From positions 1-9,093 of the forward strand of contig CAZVUN010000119.1 in the NCBI GenBank assembly GCA_964629975.1: a stretch of DNA of 9,093 nt. The letters run 5' to 3'. This stretch comes from G020354085 sp964629975. GTDB taxonomy: Bacteria; Pseudomonadota; Gammaproteobacteria; Acidiferrobacterales; Sulfurifustaceae. A program made the translations under genes and the position numbers. Positions 1-6,940 of the stretch are shown here, one piece after another. The notes under the pieces were generated by a model. That model made no database searches. It saw only the letters and a program-made list of their open reading frames with translations, and was not told where the DNA came from. Each line of letters begins with the position of its first letter. Within the stretch, counting starts at the first letter, position 1.

Positions 1-2
1 CG

Positions 3-341
3 GCCTCGGCCGTGCTCGCGGCGCCGGCGCTGCGCCGCTTTTTCGATCCCCGGCACTACGAGGTCGCCTACAACGAGCTGCCGATCCTGTACCAGCGCGC
101 CGAGCAGGCGGTGTACGGCGTCATCGATCGCGTCGTGCTCACCCGCGAGGAGGCGATCGTGCTCGATTACAAGACGCACGCCGACGCCGACCCCGAGAGC
201 AGCGCGCGCTACGCGCCGGCCTACTTCCCGCAGCTGCGCCTGTATGCGACCGGCGTGCAGCGGCTGTGGCCCGAGCGGCGCGTGCGCGCCTACCTGATCT
301 TCACCGCCTGCGCCGCGCTGGTGGAAGTGCCGCTCGCCTGA
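3..341 (+). CDS. C-terminal end of a RecB/AddA-type PD-(D/E)XK nuclease (partial)
   Basis: This frame is open to the left edge, so only about the last 112 residues of a larger protein are present. The visible part carries the signature of the RecB/AddA nuclease domain. It has GVIDRVV, whose Asp is the first metal ligand, then VLDYKTH with the D-x-K catalytic pair, then a QLRLYATGV helix resembling the QxxxY element of this family. Such domains close helicase-nuclease proteins that process double-strand breaks for recombination in the cytoplasm. The fragment is most likely the end of a UvrD/AddA-like helicase-nuclease, but a stand-alone PD-(D/E)XK exonuclease cannot be excluded because the N-terminal helicase part lies outside. 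A GTG at 12 is an internal codon, not a start. The stop is one base from the stop of the convergent cyclase gene. Confidence 0.82.
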   Translation, partial: ASAVLAAPALRRFFDPRHYEVAYNELPILYQRAEQAVYGVIDRVVLTREEAIVLDYKTHADADPESSARYAPAYFPQLRLYATGVQRLWPERRVRAYLIFTACAALVEVPLA

Positions 342-342
342 G

Positions 343-1470
343 TCACGCGCACACCACGCGATTGCGCCCCGCGTCCTTGGCGCGGTAGAGCGCCGCGTCG
401 GCGGATTGCACCAGATGCGCGGCGACGTCGGCCGGCGGTGTCGCGCCGGCATCGAGCGCCGCCAGACCGATGCTCACCGTCACCGTGAGGTGCAGCGCCG
501 CGCAGCGGAAATCGTGCGTGGCCACGCGCGCGCGCAGGCGCTCGGCGATCGCGGCCCCCTGCTCCCGGCGGGTCGCGGGCAGCAGCAGCAGAAACTCCTC
601 CCCGCCGTAGCGCGCCAGCACGTCGGCAGCGCGCAGCTCCTCGCCGAGCAGGGTCGCGATCTGCTTGAGCACCGCGTCCCCGGTCTGGTGGCCGTACTGG
701 TCGTTAACGCGCTTGAAGTGATCGACGTCGACCAGCATGCACACGAGCGGCTCGTGGCGCCGGCGCCAGCGCTCGATCTCGCCCGCCAGGCGCCGCTCGC
801 AGTAGCGCCGGTTGGCGACACCGGTGAGCGGATCGGTGAGGCCATCGAGCTTGAGGCGCTCGTGATTGACCTGGTTGTCGATCGACAGCGCCACCACCGC
901 GGCCAGATGCTCGAGCAGGTCGGTGGCGCTGCTCGGCGTGAAGTGCGCGGGATCGTTGCTGCCCTGCGCGAGGCAGCCGATCAGCCGGCCCTGGAACACG
1001 AGCGGTGCGAGCGCCACCGAACCGAGCCGCCGCGCCTGCTGCGGGAAGCAGCGTTGCTGCAGCGCCTCATCCGCCACGCCGAGCCATGGCCGGTACGGGG
1101 CGGGCCCGAGCCACGCATGCAGCTCCTGGGCGGTGCAGGGCAGAAACGTTGCCGCGCGCCGGAACGCCGGCGCCTCGGCCGGCGGTGGGCCGAACGCCCC
1201 GTACTCGACGAGGCGCGTGAGCTCGTAGTCGGGGTCGATGGCGAGCAATGCCGCGCAGTCAACATGCACGAATGCGCGCGGCAGTTCGGTGGCGATGACG
1301 TCGGCGAGCTCGCGCAGCGAGCGCGCCGCGACCACGCGCAGCTCGAGCTCGCGGAATACGTGCCAGATGCGTTCGTTGTCGCGCAGCTGGCGGGTCAGGC
1401 GCGCCAACTCGCCGGCCGGTGTATCCGCGTGCGCGTGCGGCGGTGGCCCGAACAGCCGGCGCCAGCGCAT
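343..1470 (-). CDS. Diguanylate cyclase with N-terminal DUF484/GAF-like sensor domain
   Basis: The 375-residue protein has no signal peptide or membrane segment, so it is cytoplasmic. Residues about 20-205 resemble DUF484, a GAF-like family: a helical start with LRDNERIWHVFRELELRVVA, and a closing part with LAPLVFQGRLIGCLAQGSND and a TDLLEHLA helix. Residues 208-373 are a GGDEF domain that condenses two GTP into c-di-GMP. It starts with GLTDPLTGVANRR, has the metal-binding LVDVDHFKRVND (D248), an active-type GGEEF at 289-293 and YRAKDAGRN near the end. An RAAD at 280-283, five residues before GGEEF, matches the RxxD product-inhibition site, so feedback control is expected. The gene starts 4 nt after the dsbC stop with no clear ribosome site of its own, which suggests translational coupling. 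The sensed ligand is unknown. Confidence 0.93.
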   Translation of the reverse strand: MRWRRLFGPPPHAHADTPAGELARLTRQLRDNERIWHVFRELELRVVAARSLRELADVIATELPRAFVHVDCAALLAIDPDYELTRLVEYGAFGPPPAEAPAFRRAATFLPCTAQELHAWLGPAPYRPWLGVADEALQQRCFPQQARRLGSVALAPLVFQGRLIGCLAQGSNDPAHFTPSSATDLLEHLAAVVALSIDNQVNHERLKLDGLTDPLTGVANRRYCERRLAGEIERWRRRHEPLVCMLVDVDHFKRVNDQYGHQTGDAVLKQIATLLGEELRAADVLARYGGEEFLLLLPATRREQGAAIAERLRARVATHDFRCAALHLTVTVSIGLAALDAGATPPADVAAHLVQSADAALYRAKDAGRNRVVCA

Positions 1471-1474
1471 CGGC

Positions 1475-2209
1475 TCAGGGGCTGGCGACGGGCGCCGCCT
1501 TCACACCCATGGTGGCGAGCAGCTGTGCCGCCGGCGCGTACCCGCCGATCTTGCGGCCGTTGTCGAGGAAGATGGTCGGGGTGCCGCTCACCCCCAGGCT
1601 CTGGCCGAGCTGGTAGTGCTTGTCGACGGGATTCGGGCAGGTCTTCATGTCGATCTTGCCGCCGGCCTTGGCGATGCCGACCGCCTTGACGCGATCGGCG
1701 GCGCACCACACCGCCACCGACCGCTTGTAGGTCTCGGTGCCGATGCCGCCGCGCGGGAACAGCAGGTAGCGCACCTTCACGCCGTTCTTGTTGAGCTCGG
1801 GCACGTCGCGGTGCAGCGCGGCGCAATAGGGGCAGTCGACGTCGGTGAACACGGTGATGGTGCGCTTGGCGTTGGCCGGGCCGATCACGATCATGTTGGC
1901 CTCGCCCATCTTGTCGAGCGCCTCGCGCGCGAGCTTCTCGCGCACCGCCCCGGTGAGGTTGGCGCGGGTGCCGACCTCGACCACATCGCCAAGCAGCAGG
2001 TACTTGCCGTCGTTCGACACGTACAGCACATCCCCGTCGACCTGCAACTCGAGCAGACCGGCGACCGGCGAGGGCTTGAGGGTCCCGGCGGCGACGTCCG
2101 GGAATTGGCGGGCCAGCTCGGCCTTGATCTTGGCCAGATCCGGCTCCGCGGCATGGGCCGCGTGCGCGGCAAGCAGGGCAACGGCAAGGACAGCGAGAAA
2201 ACGGGGCAT
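1475..2209 (-). CDS. dsbC: Periplasmic thiol:disulfide interchange protein DsbC
   Basis: This 244-residue precursor begins with a signal peptide (basic PR, then a hydrophobic Leu/Ala stretch) likely cleaved around residues 20-22 after AHA. The N-terminal part to about residue 80 fits the DsbC dimerisation domain. Residues about 105-240 are the thioredoxin-fold domain, with the active site CPYC at 126-129 and the cis-proline loop GTPT (P211). A further Cys pair, C169 and C191, corresponds to the structural disulfide of DsbC. The family isomerises wrong disulfides in the periplasm and is kept reduced by DsbD. Active site, extra Cys pair and length all favour DsbC over DsbA; DsbG is the main alternative. 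The ATG at 2209 has only a weak GGAA-like ribosome site. It is the first gene of an operon with the diguanylate cyclase. Confidence 0.93.
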   Translation of the reverse strand: MPRFLAVLAVALLAAHAAHAAEPDLAKIKAELARQFPDVAAGTLKPSPVAGLLELQVDGDVLYVSNDGKYLLLGDVVEVGTRANLTGAVREKLAREALDKMGEANMIVIGPANAKRTITVFTDVDCPYCAALHRDVPELNKNGVKVRYLLFPRGGIGTETYKRSVAVWCAADRVKAVGIAKAGGKIDMKTCPNPVDKHYQLGQSLGVSGTPTIFLDNGRKIGGYAPAAQLLATMGVKAAPVASP

Positions 2210-2239
2210 AGGAGATTCCGGCAGTGGTAAGGGGGTGAA

Positions 2240-2259
2240 GCGACCGTTTGACCGGTCGC
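2240..2259. repeat. Perfect inverted repeat (7-bp arms, 6-nt loop) in the dsbC leader
   Basis: The arms GCGACCG and CGGTCGC surround TTTGAC, with an 8-bp palindrome GACCGGTC nested at 2250-2257. If dsbC transcription starts just downstream of the -10 box at 2278-2283, this lies in its 5' leader, about 30 nt before the start codon. It could then act as an RNA hairpin or as a DNA operator. The sequence alone does not decide between these. Confidence 0.45.
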
Positions 2260-2277
2260 GGTGTCGGCTGGCGGGCG

Positions 2278-2283
2278 ATCATA
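2278..2283 (-). promoter_or_regulatory. Candidate -10 box of the dsbC-cyclase operon
   Basis: On the minus strand this hexamer reads TATGAT, five of six matches to the sigma-70 -10 consensus, and it lies about 70 bases before the dsbC ATG. No good -35 hexamer sits 16-19 bases upstream, so the promoter may need an activator. The 17-bp dyad at 2283-2299 starts at its first base. The call rests on consensus similarity only. Confidence 0.4.
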
Positions 2284-2299
2284 CCGGGGCCTCCCCGGT
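2283..2299. repeat. Perfect inverted repeat (7-bp arms, 3-nt centre), possible operator
   Basis: The arms ACCGGGG and CCCCGGT flank CCT. The dyad lies exactly where the spacer between -35 and -10 of the dsbC promoter would be and shares one base with the -10 box. That position suits a transcription-factor operator. It could also form a hairpin if transcribed on the plus strand. No regulator gene is next to it to suggest an identity. Confidence 0.5.
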
Positions 2300-2379
2300 C
2301 GGCGCCAGTCTGGCCGTTGGACCGGGCCGCCGCGCACCGGTTCGCCGCCCGGTGGCCGGGCAAGCCGGCGGCGGTCGCC

Positions 2380-2385
2380 TATGCT
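2380..2385 (+). promoter_or_regulatory. Candidate -10 box of the GGDEF-EAL sensor gene
   Basis: TATGCT matches four of six -10 consensus positions. It sits in a short A/T-rich patch (2380-2393) that stands out in very GC-rich DNA. Transcription from here would start near 2392 and leave a leader of roughly 48 nt before the ATG at 2440. No convincing -35 element is present at the right distance, so confidence is low. Confidence 0.3.
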
Positions 2386-2439
2386 TACTAATTGGTGCGT
2401 CCAACCCGACCCGCTCACGAGCCTGCCGACCCTGCGCCC

Positions 2440-5418
2440 ATGACCCCGAGGTCCCCAACGCGGCCCCTTGCCCGCGCGCGTGACGCCGTCGGGCAGCTGC
2501 TGCTGCACCTTGCCGTCACCAGCGCCCGCGGGCGCTACCTGTATCTGTCGCTGCTGTTCATCGGCGCGCTTGCCGCCGCGGCCTGGCTCGGCAAGCAGCA
2601 GGTCGGCCAGGCCGTCAGCGAAGGGCTCGCGCACGCCACCGACCGCCAGATGATCCGTCAGCATCTGGAGACCGTGACCGACCATCTCTGGGGCACGGAG
2701 ACCGAACTGCACGGTTACTTGCTGGTGCCGGGCGAGGCCAAGCGCGAGATCGTCATGGGGCACCTGCGCGGCGCCGAACAAGCGGTCGACGCCCTCGCCC
2801 AATACGCGTGGATCCAGGGCAAGCCGGCGGCGGGCGCCAAGGTGCAGCAGTTGCGCGCCGCGCTCGCCCAGCTGCACGAGGAGGCGTCCCGCGTCATGGC
2901 GATCCGCGCCGATCCGGAGCAGCTCTATCCGTCCATGTCGCTCATGCTCGGCAAGATGCTGCCAACCTACAACACGGTGTACTCCGCCGCCTCACTCGCC
3001 ATGGAGGACGCCGACGCCGCGCCCGACGATCCACAGCAGCGTGAGATCTACCGCCTGTTCGCCGAAGCGCGCCACTACTGGGCAATGATGGTCAACGCCT
3101 TTCGCGTGTACGTGGCGAACCGCTTCGGCATCTTCGGCGTCGCACCCGAGGACGGCATGCGCGCGCAGGCGCACAATCTGCACCTGTACAGCGAGCGACT
3201 CGACGCCCAGCTCAAGCGTCTCGACGAGCTGCACGCGCGCGGGCGCCTCGACTTGCAGCAAAGCCAGTCGCTCGCCGACATGCGCGCCGGCTATCGCAGC
3301 TGGCTCAACGACTACCGCCAGGTCGCGGCGATCTACACCTCCGAGCGCTGGCGTTCCGACACCCCGATCATGCGCGACACCATACTGCCCCTGCTCACGC
3401 ACCTCTGGGAGATCCTGCGGGCGCTCGATCAGGAGCTGGCGGCCTACTCCGCCGAAGACCTGACGCTCCTGATACGCGCCTCCGATCGCGTGTCCGGCTC
3501 ACTGTGGCTGCTGGTGGCGCTCGGGACGATCATCACGCTGATCGGCAGTCTGGTGTTCGAGTTCTCCCTGCTGCGGCCGATCGGGCGGGTCGCGAGCGCC
3601 CTCAAGGCCGAGGCGCGCGGCGCGGATGACGTCGAGCTGCCGGCGGCACGCACGCGCGAGACCCGCGACCTGATCGAGGCCTTCGATCACATGCGCCAGC
3701 AGGTGCACTCGCGCGAGCTGCGCCTCGCCACGATCCTCGACAACGCCGCCGAGGGCATCATCACCTTCGATGCCGAGGGCATGATCGAAAAATTCAATCA
3801 GTCCGCCGAACGCCTGTTCGGCTACGACGAGGCGCACATGATCGGCACGCCGTTCAGCCGCCTGCTGGTGCCGGTCAACGGTCTCGGCCCGCCGGACTAC
3901 GCGCGCCACTTCCTCACCCATGACGTGCCGCGGCTGCTCGGGGTGGAGGCCGAGGTTACCGCGCGGCACCGTGACGGCAGCACCTTTCCGATGGCGCTCA
4001 AGCTGAGTGCCATGCGCCTCGAGGGGCGCACCCTGTACACCGCGCTGGTCGCCGACATCAGCGAACGCAAGGCCATGATGGATCACCTCAAGAGCATGGC
4101 CGAACACGATGGCCTGACCGGCCTCTACAACCGCAGCTACTTCCAGGAGGAGCTCGAGCGCGCGCTCGAATTCGTCAAGCGCGGCACCGGCGGGCCGAGC
4201 GCGTTGCTGTACGTCGACCTCGACAACTTCAAGTACGTGAACGACACCCTCGGGCACGCCGCCGGCGACCGGCTGCTCATCGATGTGGCGCACATCCTCA
4301 CGCGGCGTGCGCGCAAGACCGATCTCGTGGCGCGCTTCGGCGGCGACGAGTTCACCATCCTGCTGAACAATACCGGGCCCGAGGCCGCACTGCGCACCGC
4401 CGAATCCTACCGCAAGCGCCTGGCCAGCTACGTGTTCAAGCAGGGCGGCGAGCAGGTCGACATCGGCTGCTCCATCGGTGTCGCCATGCTGACCGAGCGC
4501 GTGACCGCAGCCGCCGAGGTCCTGTCGCAGGCCGACCTCGCCTGCCACGTCGCCAAGCGCGGCGGGCGCAACCGCGTGCACCTGTTCCAGGAGGGCGATG
4601 TCGAGCGGGTCGCCAGCATGACGCTCGACATGGGCTGGTCACGGCGCATCAAGGACGCGATCGAGCACGACCGCTTCGCCATCGCCCAGCAACCGCAGGT
4701 CGACACGCGCACGCGCGCGATCGCCTCCTACGAGGTGCTGATCCGCATGCGCGACAGCAACAACGAGCTGGTCATGCCGGGTGGCTTCCTCGCCTCGGCC
4801 GAGCGCTTCGGCCTGGCGGTCGATCTCGATCGCTGGATGATCGTGCACGCCATTGCCACCCTGGTCGAGCAGCGCCGCCACACGCCCGATCTGTGCTATG
4901 CGATCAATCTCTCCGGCCAGAGCTTCAGCGACCTGCGCCTGTGCGACCTGATCCAGGAACAGCTCGCGGACGCCGGGCTGCCGCCCGCGGCGCTCATCTT
5001 CGAGATCACCGAGACCGCCGCAATCGCCGACATGGCGCTGGCCGAGCAGTTCCTCGGGCGCCTGCGCGCCATCGGCTGTCGCACCGCGCTCGATGACTTC
5101 GGCTCCGGTATGTCATCGTTCGCCTACCTCAAGGACCTGCCGGTCGACATCGTCAAGATCGATGGCCGCTTCGTGAAGAACCTCGCGCACAACCCGGTCG
5201 ACCAGGCCATGGTCAAGGCCATGAACGAGATCGCCCATGCCCTCGGCAAGAAGACCATTGCCGAGTTCGTCGAGAACGAAGAAAGCTTCGCGCTGCTGGC
5301 GCACTTCGGCGTCGACTACGCCCAGGGCTACCACCTCGGCCGGCCGCAAGTCGTGTGGCCCGCCCCGCTCGCCACACCCCAGGATCAGCCGCACGCCGCC
5401 CACGGCGCCGTGGGTTGA
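2440..5418 (+). CDS. Membrane sensor HAMP-PAS-GGDEF-EAL c-di-GMP protein
   Basis: This 992-residue inner-membrane protein has TM1 at about 33-50, a helical periplasmic region at 51-350 without cysteine, TM2 at about 353-375, HAMP at 376-427 and PAS at 428-545. GGDEF follows at about 555-715 and EAL at about 735-975. The cyclase site is intact (GGDEF 634-638) and has an RxxD inhibition site (RKTD 625-628). The phosphodiesterase site reads EVL (765-767) rather than EAL but keeps the glutamate. N823, E855, D885-D886 in DDFGSG, K906, E942, E945 and the QGY at 962-964 are also kept. Both activities are therefore possible; which one dominates cannot be read from sequence. I chose ATG 2440. TTG 2392 and GTG 2395 would add 16 or 15 residues directly after an in-frame TAA. 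It diverges from dsbC and converges on the alcohol dehydrogenase gene. Confidence 0.93.
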   Translation: MTPRSPTRPLARARDAVGQLLLHLAVTSARGRYLYLSLLFIGALAAAAWLGKQQVGQAVSEGLAHATDRQMIRQHLETVTDHLWGTETELHGYLLVPGEAKREIVMGHLRGAEQAVDALAQYAWIQGKPAAGAKVQQLRAALAQLHEEASRVMAIRADPEQLYPSMSLMLGKMLPTYNTVYSAASLAMEDADAAPDDPQQREIYRLFAEARHYWAMMVNAFRVYVANRFGIFGVAPEDGMRAQAHNLHLYSERLDAQLKRLDELHARGRLDLQQSQSLADMRAGYRSWLNDYRQVAAIYTSERWRSDTPIMRDTILPLLTHLWEILRALDQELAAYSAEDLTLLIRASDRVSGSLWLLVALGTIITLIGSLVFEFSLLRPIGRVASALKAEARGADDVELPAARTRETRDLIEAFDHMRQQVHSRELRLATILDNAAEGIITFDAEGMIEKFNQSAERLFGYDEAHMIGTPFSRLLVPVNGLGPPDYARHFLTHDVPRLLGVEAEVTARHRDGSTFPMALKLSAMRLEGRTLYTALVADISERKAMMDHLKSMAEHDGLTGLYNRSYFQEELERALEFVKRGTGGPSALLYVDLDNFKYVNDTLGHAAGDRLLIDVAHILTRRARKTDLVARFGGDEFTILLNNTGPEAALRTAESYRKRLASYVFKQGGEQVDIGCSIGVAMLTERVTAAAEVLSQADLACHVAKRGGRNRVHLFQEGDVERVASMTLDMGWSRRIKDAIEHDRFAIAQQPQVDTRTRAIASYEVLIRMRDSNNELVMPGGFLASAERFGLAVDLDRWMIVHAIATLVEQRRHTPDLCYAINLSGQSFSDLRLCDLIQEQLADAGLPPAALIFEITETAAIADMALAEQFLGRLRAIGCRTALDDFGSGMSSFAYLKDLPVDIVKIDGRFVKNLAHNPVDQAMVKAMNEIAHALGKKTIAEFVENEESFALLAHFGVDYAQGYHLGRPQVVWPAPLATPQDQPHAAHGAVG
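5399..5414. repeat. 16-bp perfect palindrome at the convergent gene ends
   Basis: CCCACGGCGCCGTGGG is its own reverse complement. It lies in the last codons of the GGDEF-EAL gene and 10 bases beyond the stop of the convergent dehydrogenase gene. RNA from either strand could form a 6-bp GC stem with a GCGC loop. There is no T-run on either side, so it is not a standard intrinsic terminator. A second short GC stem (GCGCGC, loop TACAG, GCGCGC) follows at 5420-5436. The pair may slow or end transcription in both directions. Confidence 0.4.
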
Positions 5419-5424
5419 GGCGCG

Positions 5425-6630
5425 CTACAGGCGCGCGCGCACGATCTCGCCGATCTCCGCGTCGGTGAGCACGATCGGGTTGGTCTGCATGCTCGATCCG
5501 CGCGCGCCGGCCACGACGCGTGCCACATCCGCCTCCCCGACGCCGTAGCGTCCGAGTGTCGGCAGCTTGAGCCGCGCGGTCCACTCGTAGAGCACCCGCA
5601 CCAGCGCATCGCATGCCTCGGCGTCGGTGCGTGGCGCCGGGTCGGCGAGCAGCCGGCCGGCCGCGGCATACTTGGCGAGCGATGCATGCTGCGGCGCCCG
5701 CGCGCGCAGCGTACGCACGTTGACCTCGGTGGCAACCGCCACCAGCGTGCCGCACACCACGCCGTGCGGGATCGGAAAGTACGCCCCGAGCGGCGAGGCC
5801 AGCCCGTGCACCGAACCGAGACCGGCCTGCGCCAGGGTAATGCCGGACAGCAGCGCGGCGTACGCCATGGCCGAGCGCCCCGCCGCGGCGGCGGGACTGT
5901 CGCCGCCGCGCCAGGCATCGAGGAAGCCGCGCGCCACGGCCTGCATGCCGCTCACGGCGAGCGCGTCGGTGAAGGCGCTGGCGTTGCTCGACACGTACGA
6001 CTCGAGCAGCTGCGTGAACGCATCCATGCCATTGGCGGCGATCAGCTCCGGCGGGCAGTGCGCGAGAAATTCGGGATCGACCAGCGCCACCTGCGCGACC
6101 AGGGCATCGTGGCGGAAGGACTTCTTGAACCCGCCGCTGCCCTGCACGCTTAGCACCGCGTTCTTGGTCGCCTCGCTGCCGGTGCCGGCCGTGGTCGGCA
6201 CCGCGATCAGCGGCGTCGCCGGGCCGTGGTAGGGCACACCGCGCCCCACGCCCTCCAGGTGATCCATCACCGAGTTGCCGTGCGGCAGCAGCCCGGCAAT
6301 CGCCTTGGCGGCATCGAGCACGCTGCCGCCGCCGATGCCGATCACGACCTCGATGCCGTGGCCGTGATGCGCTGCCACCACGCGATCGACGAGCTGCGGC
6401 GACGGCTCGCCCTCGACCGTGACGTGCTCGCAAGCCAGCGCCTGCTGTTCCAGACCCGCGAGGAGCCGCTGCCAGTAGCCGCTGCTACGCAGGAAGCGTG
6501 CACCCGTGACCAGCAGCGCGCGCCGACCGTGTGCGCGCGCCAGGGCCGGCAGGCGCGCGAACGTGCCGGCACCGAACACGATGCGCGGCAGGCGCGCCAC
6601 CGTGAACGCACCGACCGCCGCGGCCGTCAT
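5425..6630 (-). CDS. Iron-type (group III) alcohol dehydrogenase
   Basis: The 401-residue cytoplasmic protein belongs to the Fe-ADH family, which interconverts alcohols and aldehydes or ketones with NAD(P). The nucleotide-binding GGGSVLD is at 100-106 and the family signature PTTAGTGSE at 145-153. Metal ligands expected from FucO-like enzymes are D203, then Q207 where His is usual, H275 in VHGLA and H289 in PHGVV. Three of four ligands are kept. The His-to-Gln change may be a subfamily trait or alter the metal used. The ATG at 6630 overlaps the TGA of the upstream LsrG-like gene (ATGA, 4 bp), so the two are translationally coupled; the reading frame's earlier start codons lie inside that gene and are unlikely. 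The natural substrate is unknown. Maleylacetate reductase or a lactaldehyde-type reductase are alternatives within the family. Confidence 0.9.
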   Translation of the reverse strand: MTAAAVGAFTVARLPRIVFGAGTFARLPALARAHGRRALLVTGARFLRSSGYWQRLLAGLEQQALACEHVTVEGEPSPQLVDRVVAAHHGHGIEVVIGIGGGSVLDAAKAIAGLLPHGNSVMDHLEGVGRGVPYHGPATPLIAVPTTAGTGSEATKNAVLSVQGSGGFKKSFRHDALVAQVALVDPEFLAHCPPELIAANGMDAFTQLLESYVSSNASAFTDALAVSGMQAVARGFLDAWRGGDSPAAAAGRSAMAYAALLSGITLAQAGLGSVHGLASPLGAYFPIPHGVVCGTLVAVATEVNVRTLRARAPQHASLAKYAAAGRLLADPAPRTDAEACDALVRVLYEWTARLKLPTLGRYGVGEADVARVVAGARGSSMQTNPIVLTDAEIGEIVRARL

Positions 6631-6920
6631 GCCGGGAACAGGCCGCGGTAGGACACGCCCTGGCGCGGCGCCGCCATCCAGCCGGCAACGGTGTCGCGCC
6701 ATTTGAGATAGTGTGCCGTGTTCTTGTGCGCAGCCGCCTCCGCGGCGCTCGCGTAGGCCTCGTACAGCACGAAGCGCGTCGGGTCGTCGACAAGCTGCAG
6801 GATATCGAAACGCCGGTTGCCCGGCTCGCGCACCGAGGCCTCGTGATTGAGGCGCGCGGCCTCGATGAAATCCGCAATGTGCTCCGGCTTGACCTGTATG
6901 TGTACGAGCGTCACATGCAT
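6627..6920 (-). CDS. LsrG-like antibiotic-biosynthesis-monooxygenase (ABM) fold protein
   Basis: The 97-residue protein closely resembles E. coli LsrG in length and in landmark segments. It starts MHVTLVHIQVK, then has NHEASVREPGNRRFDILQ (25-42), TRFVLYEAY (48-56), HKNTAHY (65-71) and a PR..GLFP ending. LsrG isomerises the phosphorylated linear form of autoinducer-2 during its breakdown in the cytoplasm. Related ABM proteins include quinol monooxygenases such as YgiN. I judge LsrG-like more likely from remembered sequence, but no lsrK, lsrR or lsr transporter gene is in view, so the substrate may differ. The start is fixed by a very good ribosome site (6925-6932). It begins 20 bases after the hydrolase stop and overlaps the dehydrogenase start by 4 bp. 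Confidence 0.85.
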   Translation of the reverse strand: MHVTLVHIQVKPEHIADFIEAARLNHEASVREPGNRRFDILQLVDDPTRFVLYEAYASAAEAAAHKNTAHYLKWRDTVAGWMAAPRQGVSYRGLFPA

Positions 6921-6924
6921 GCTG

Positions 6925-6932
6925 TCACCTCC
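6925..6932 (-). promoter_or_regulatory. Strong ribosome-binding site of the LsrG-like gene
   Basis: The minus strand reads GGAGGTGA, four bases before the ATG at 6920. This is an eight-base match to the 16S rRNA tail and clearly the best ribosome site I found in the window. It fixes the start. It also suggests that the LsrG-like protein and the coupled dehydrogenase are made in larger amounts than the upstream hydrolase. Confidence 0.8.
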
Positions 6933-6940
6933 CGGCGGGT

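Noticed and set aside
406..1689. Long plus-strand open frame of 427 codons opposite the cyclase and dsbC genes
   Set aside because: It is antisense to two clearly recognised genes, has Arg/Ala-rich low-complexity content typical of GC-rich shadow frames, and shows no family motif.
1238..2230. Plus-strand open frame of 330 codons opposite dsbC
   Set aside because: It crosses two real genes on the other strand and its composition reflects GC-rich antisense codons; nothing recognisable in it.
2392..2439. TTG or GTG start for the GGDEF-EAL gene
   Set aside because: It follows an in-frame TAA directly, coincides with the expected transcription start if the -10 at 2380 is used, and would add only a Pro-rich tail. 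Not excluded.
3499..4581. Minus-strand open frame of 360 codons inside the GGDEF-EAL gene
   Set aside because: The plus strand encodes intact PAS and GGDEF domains here; the antisense frame has no motif.
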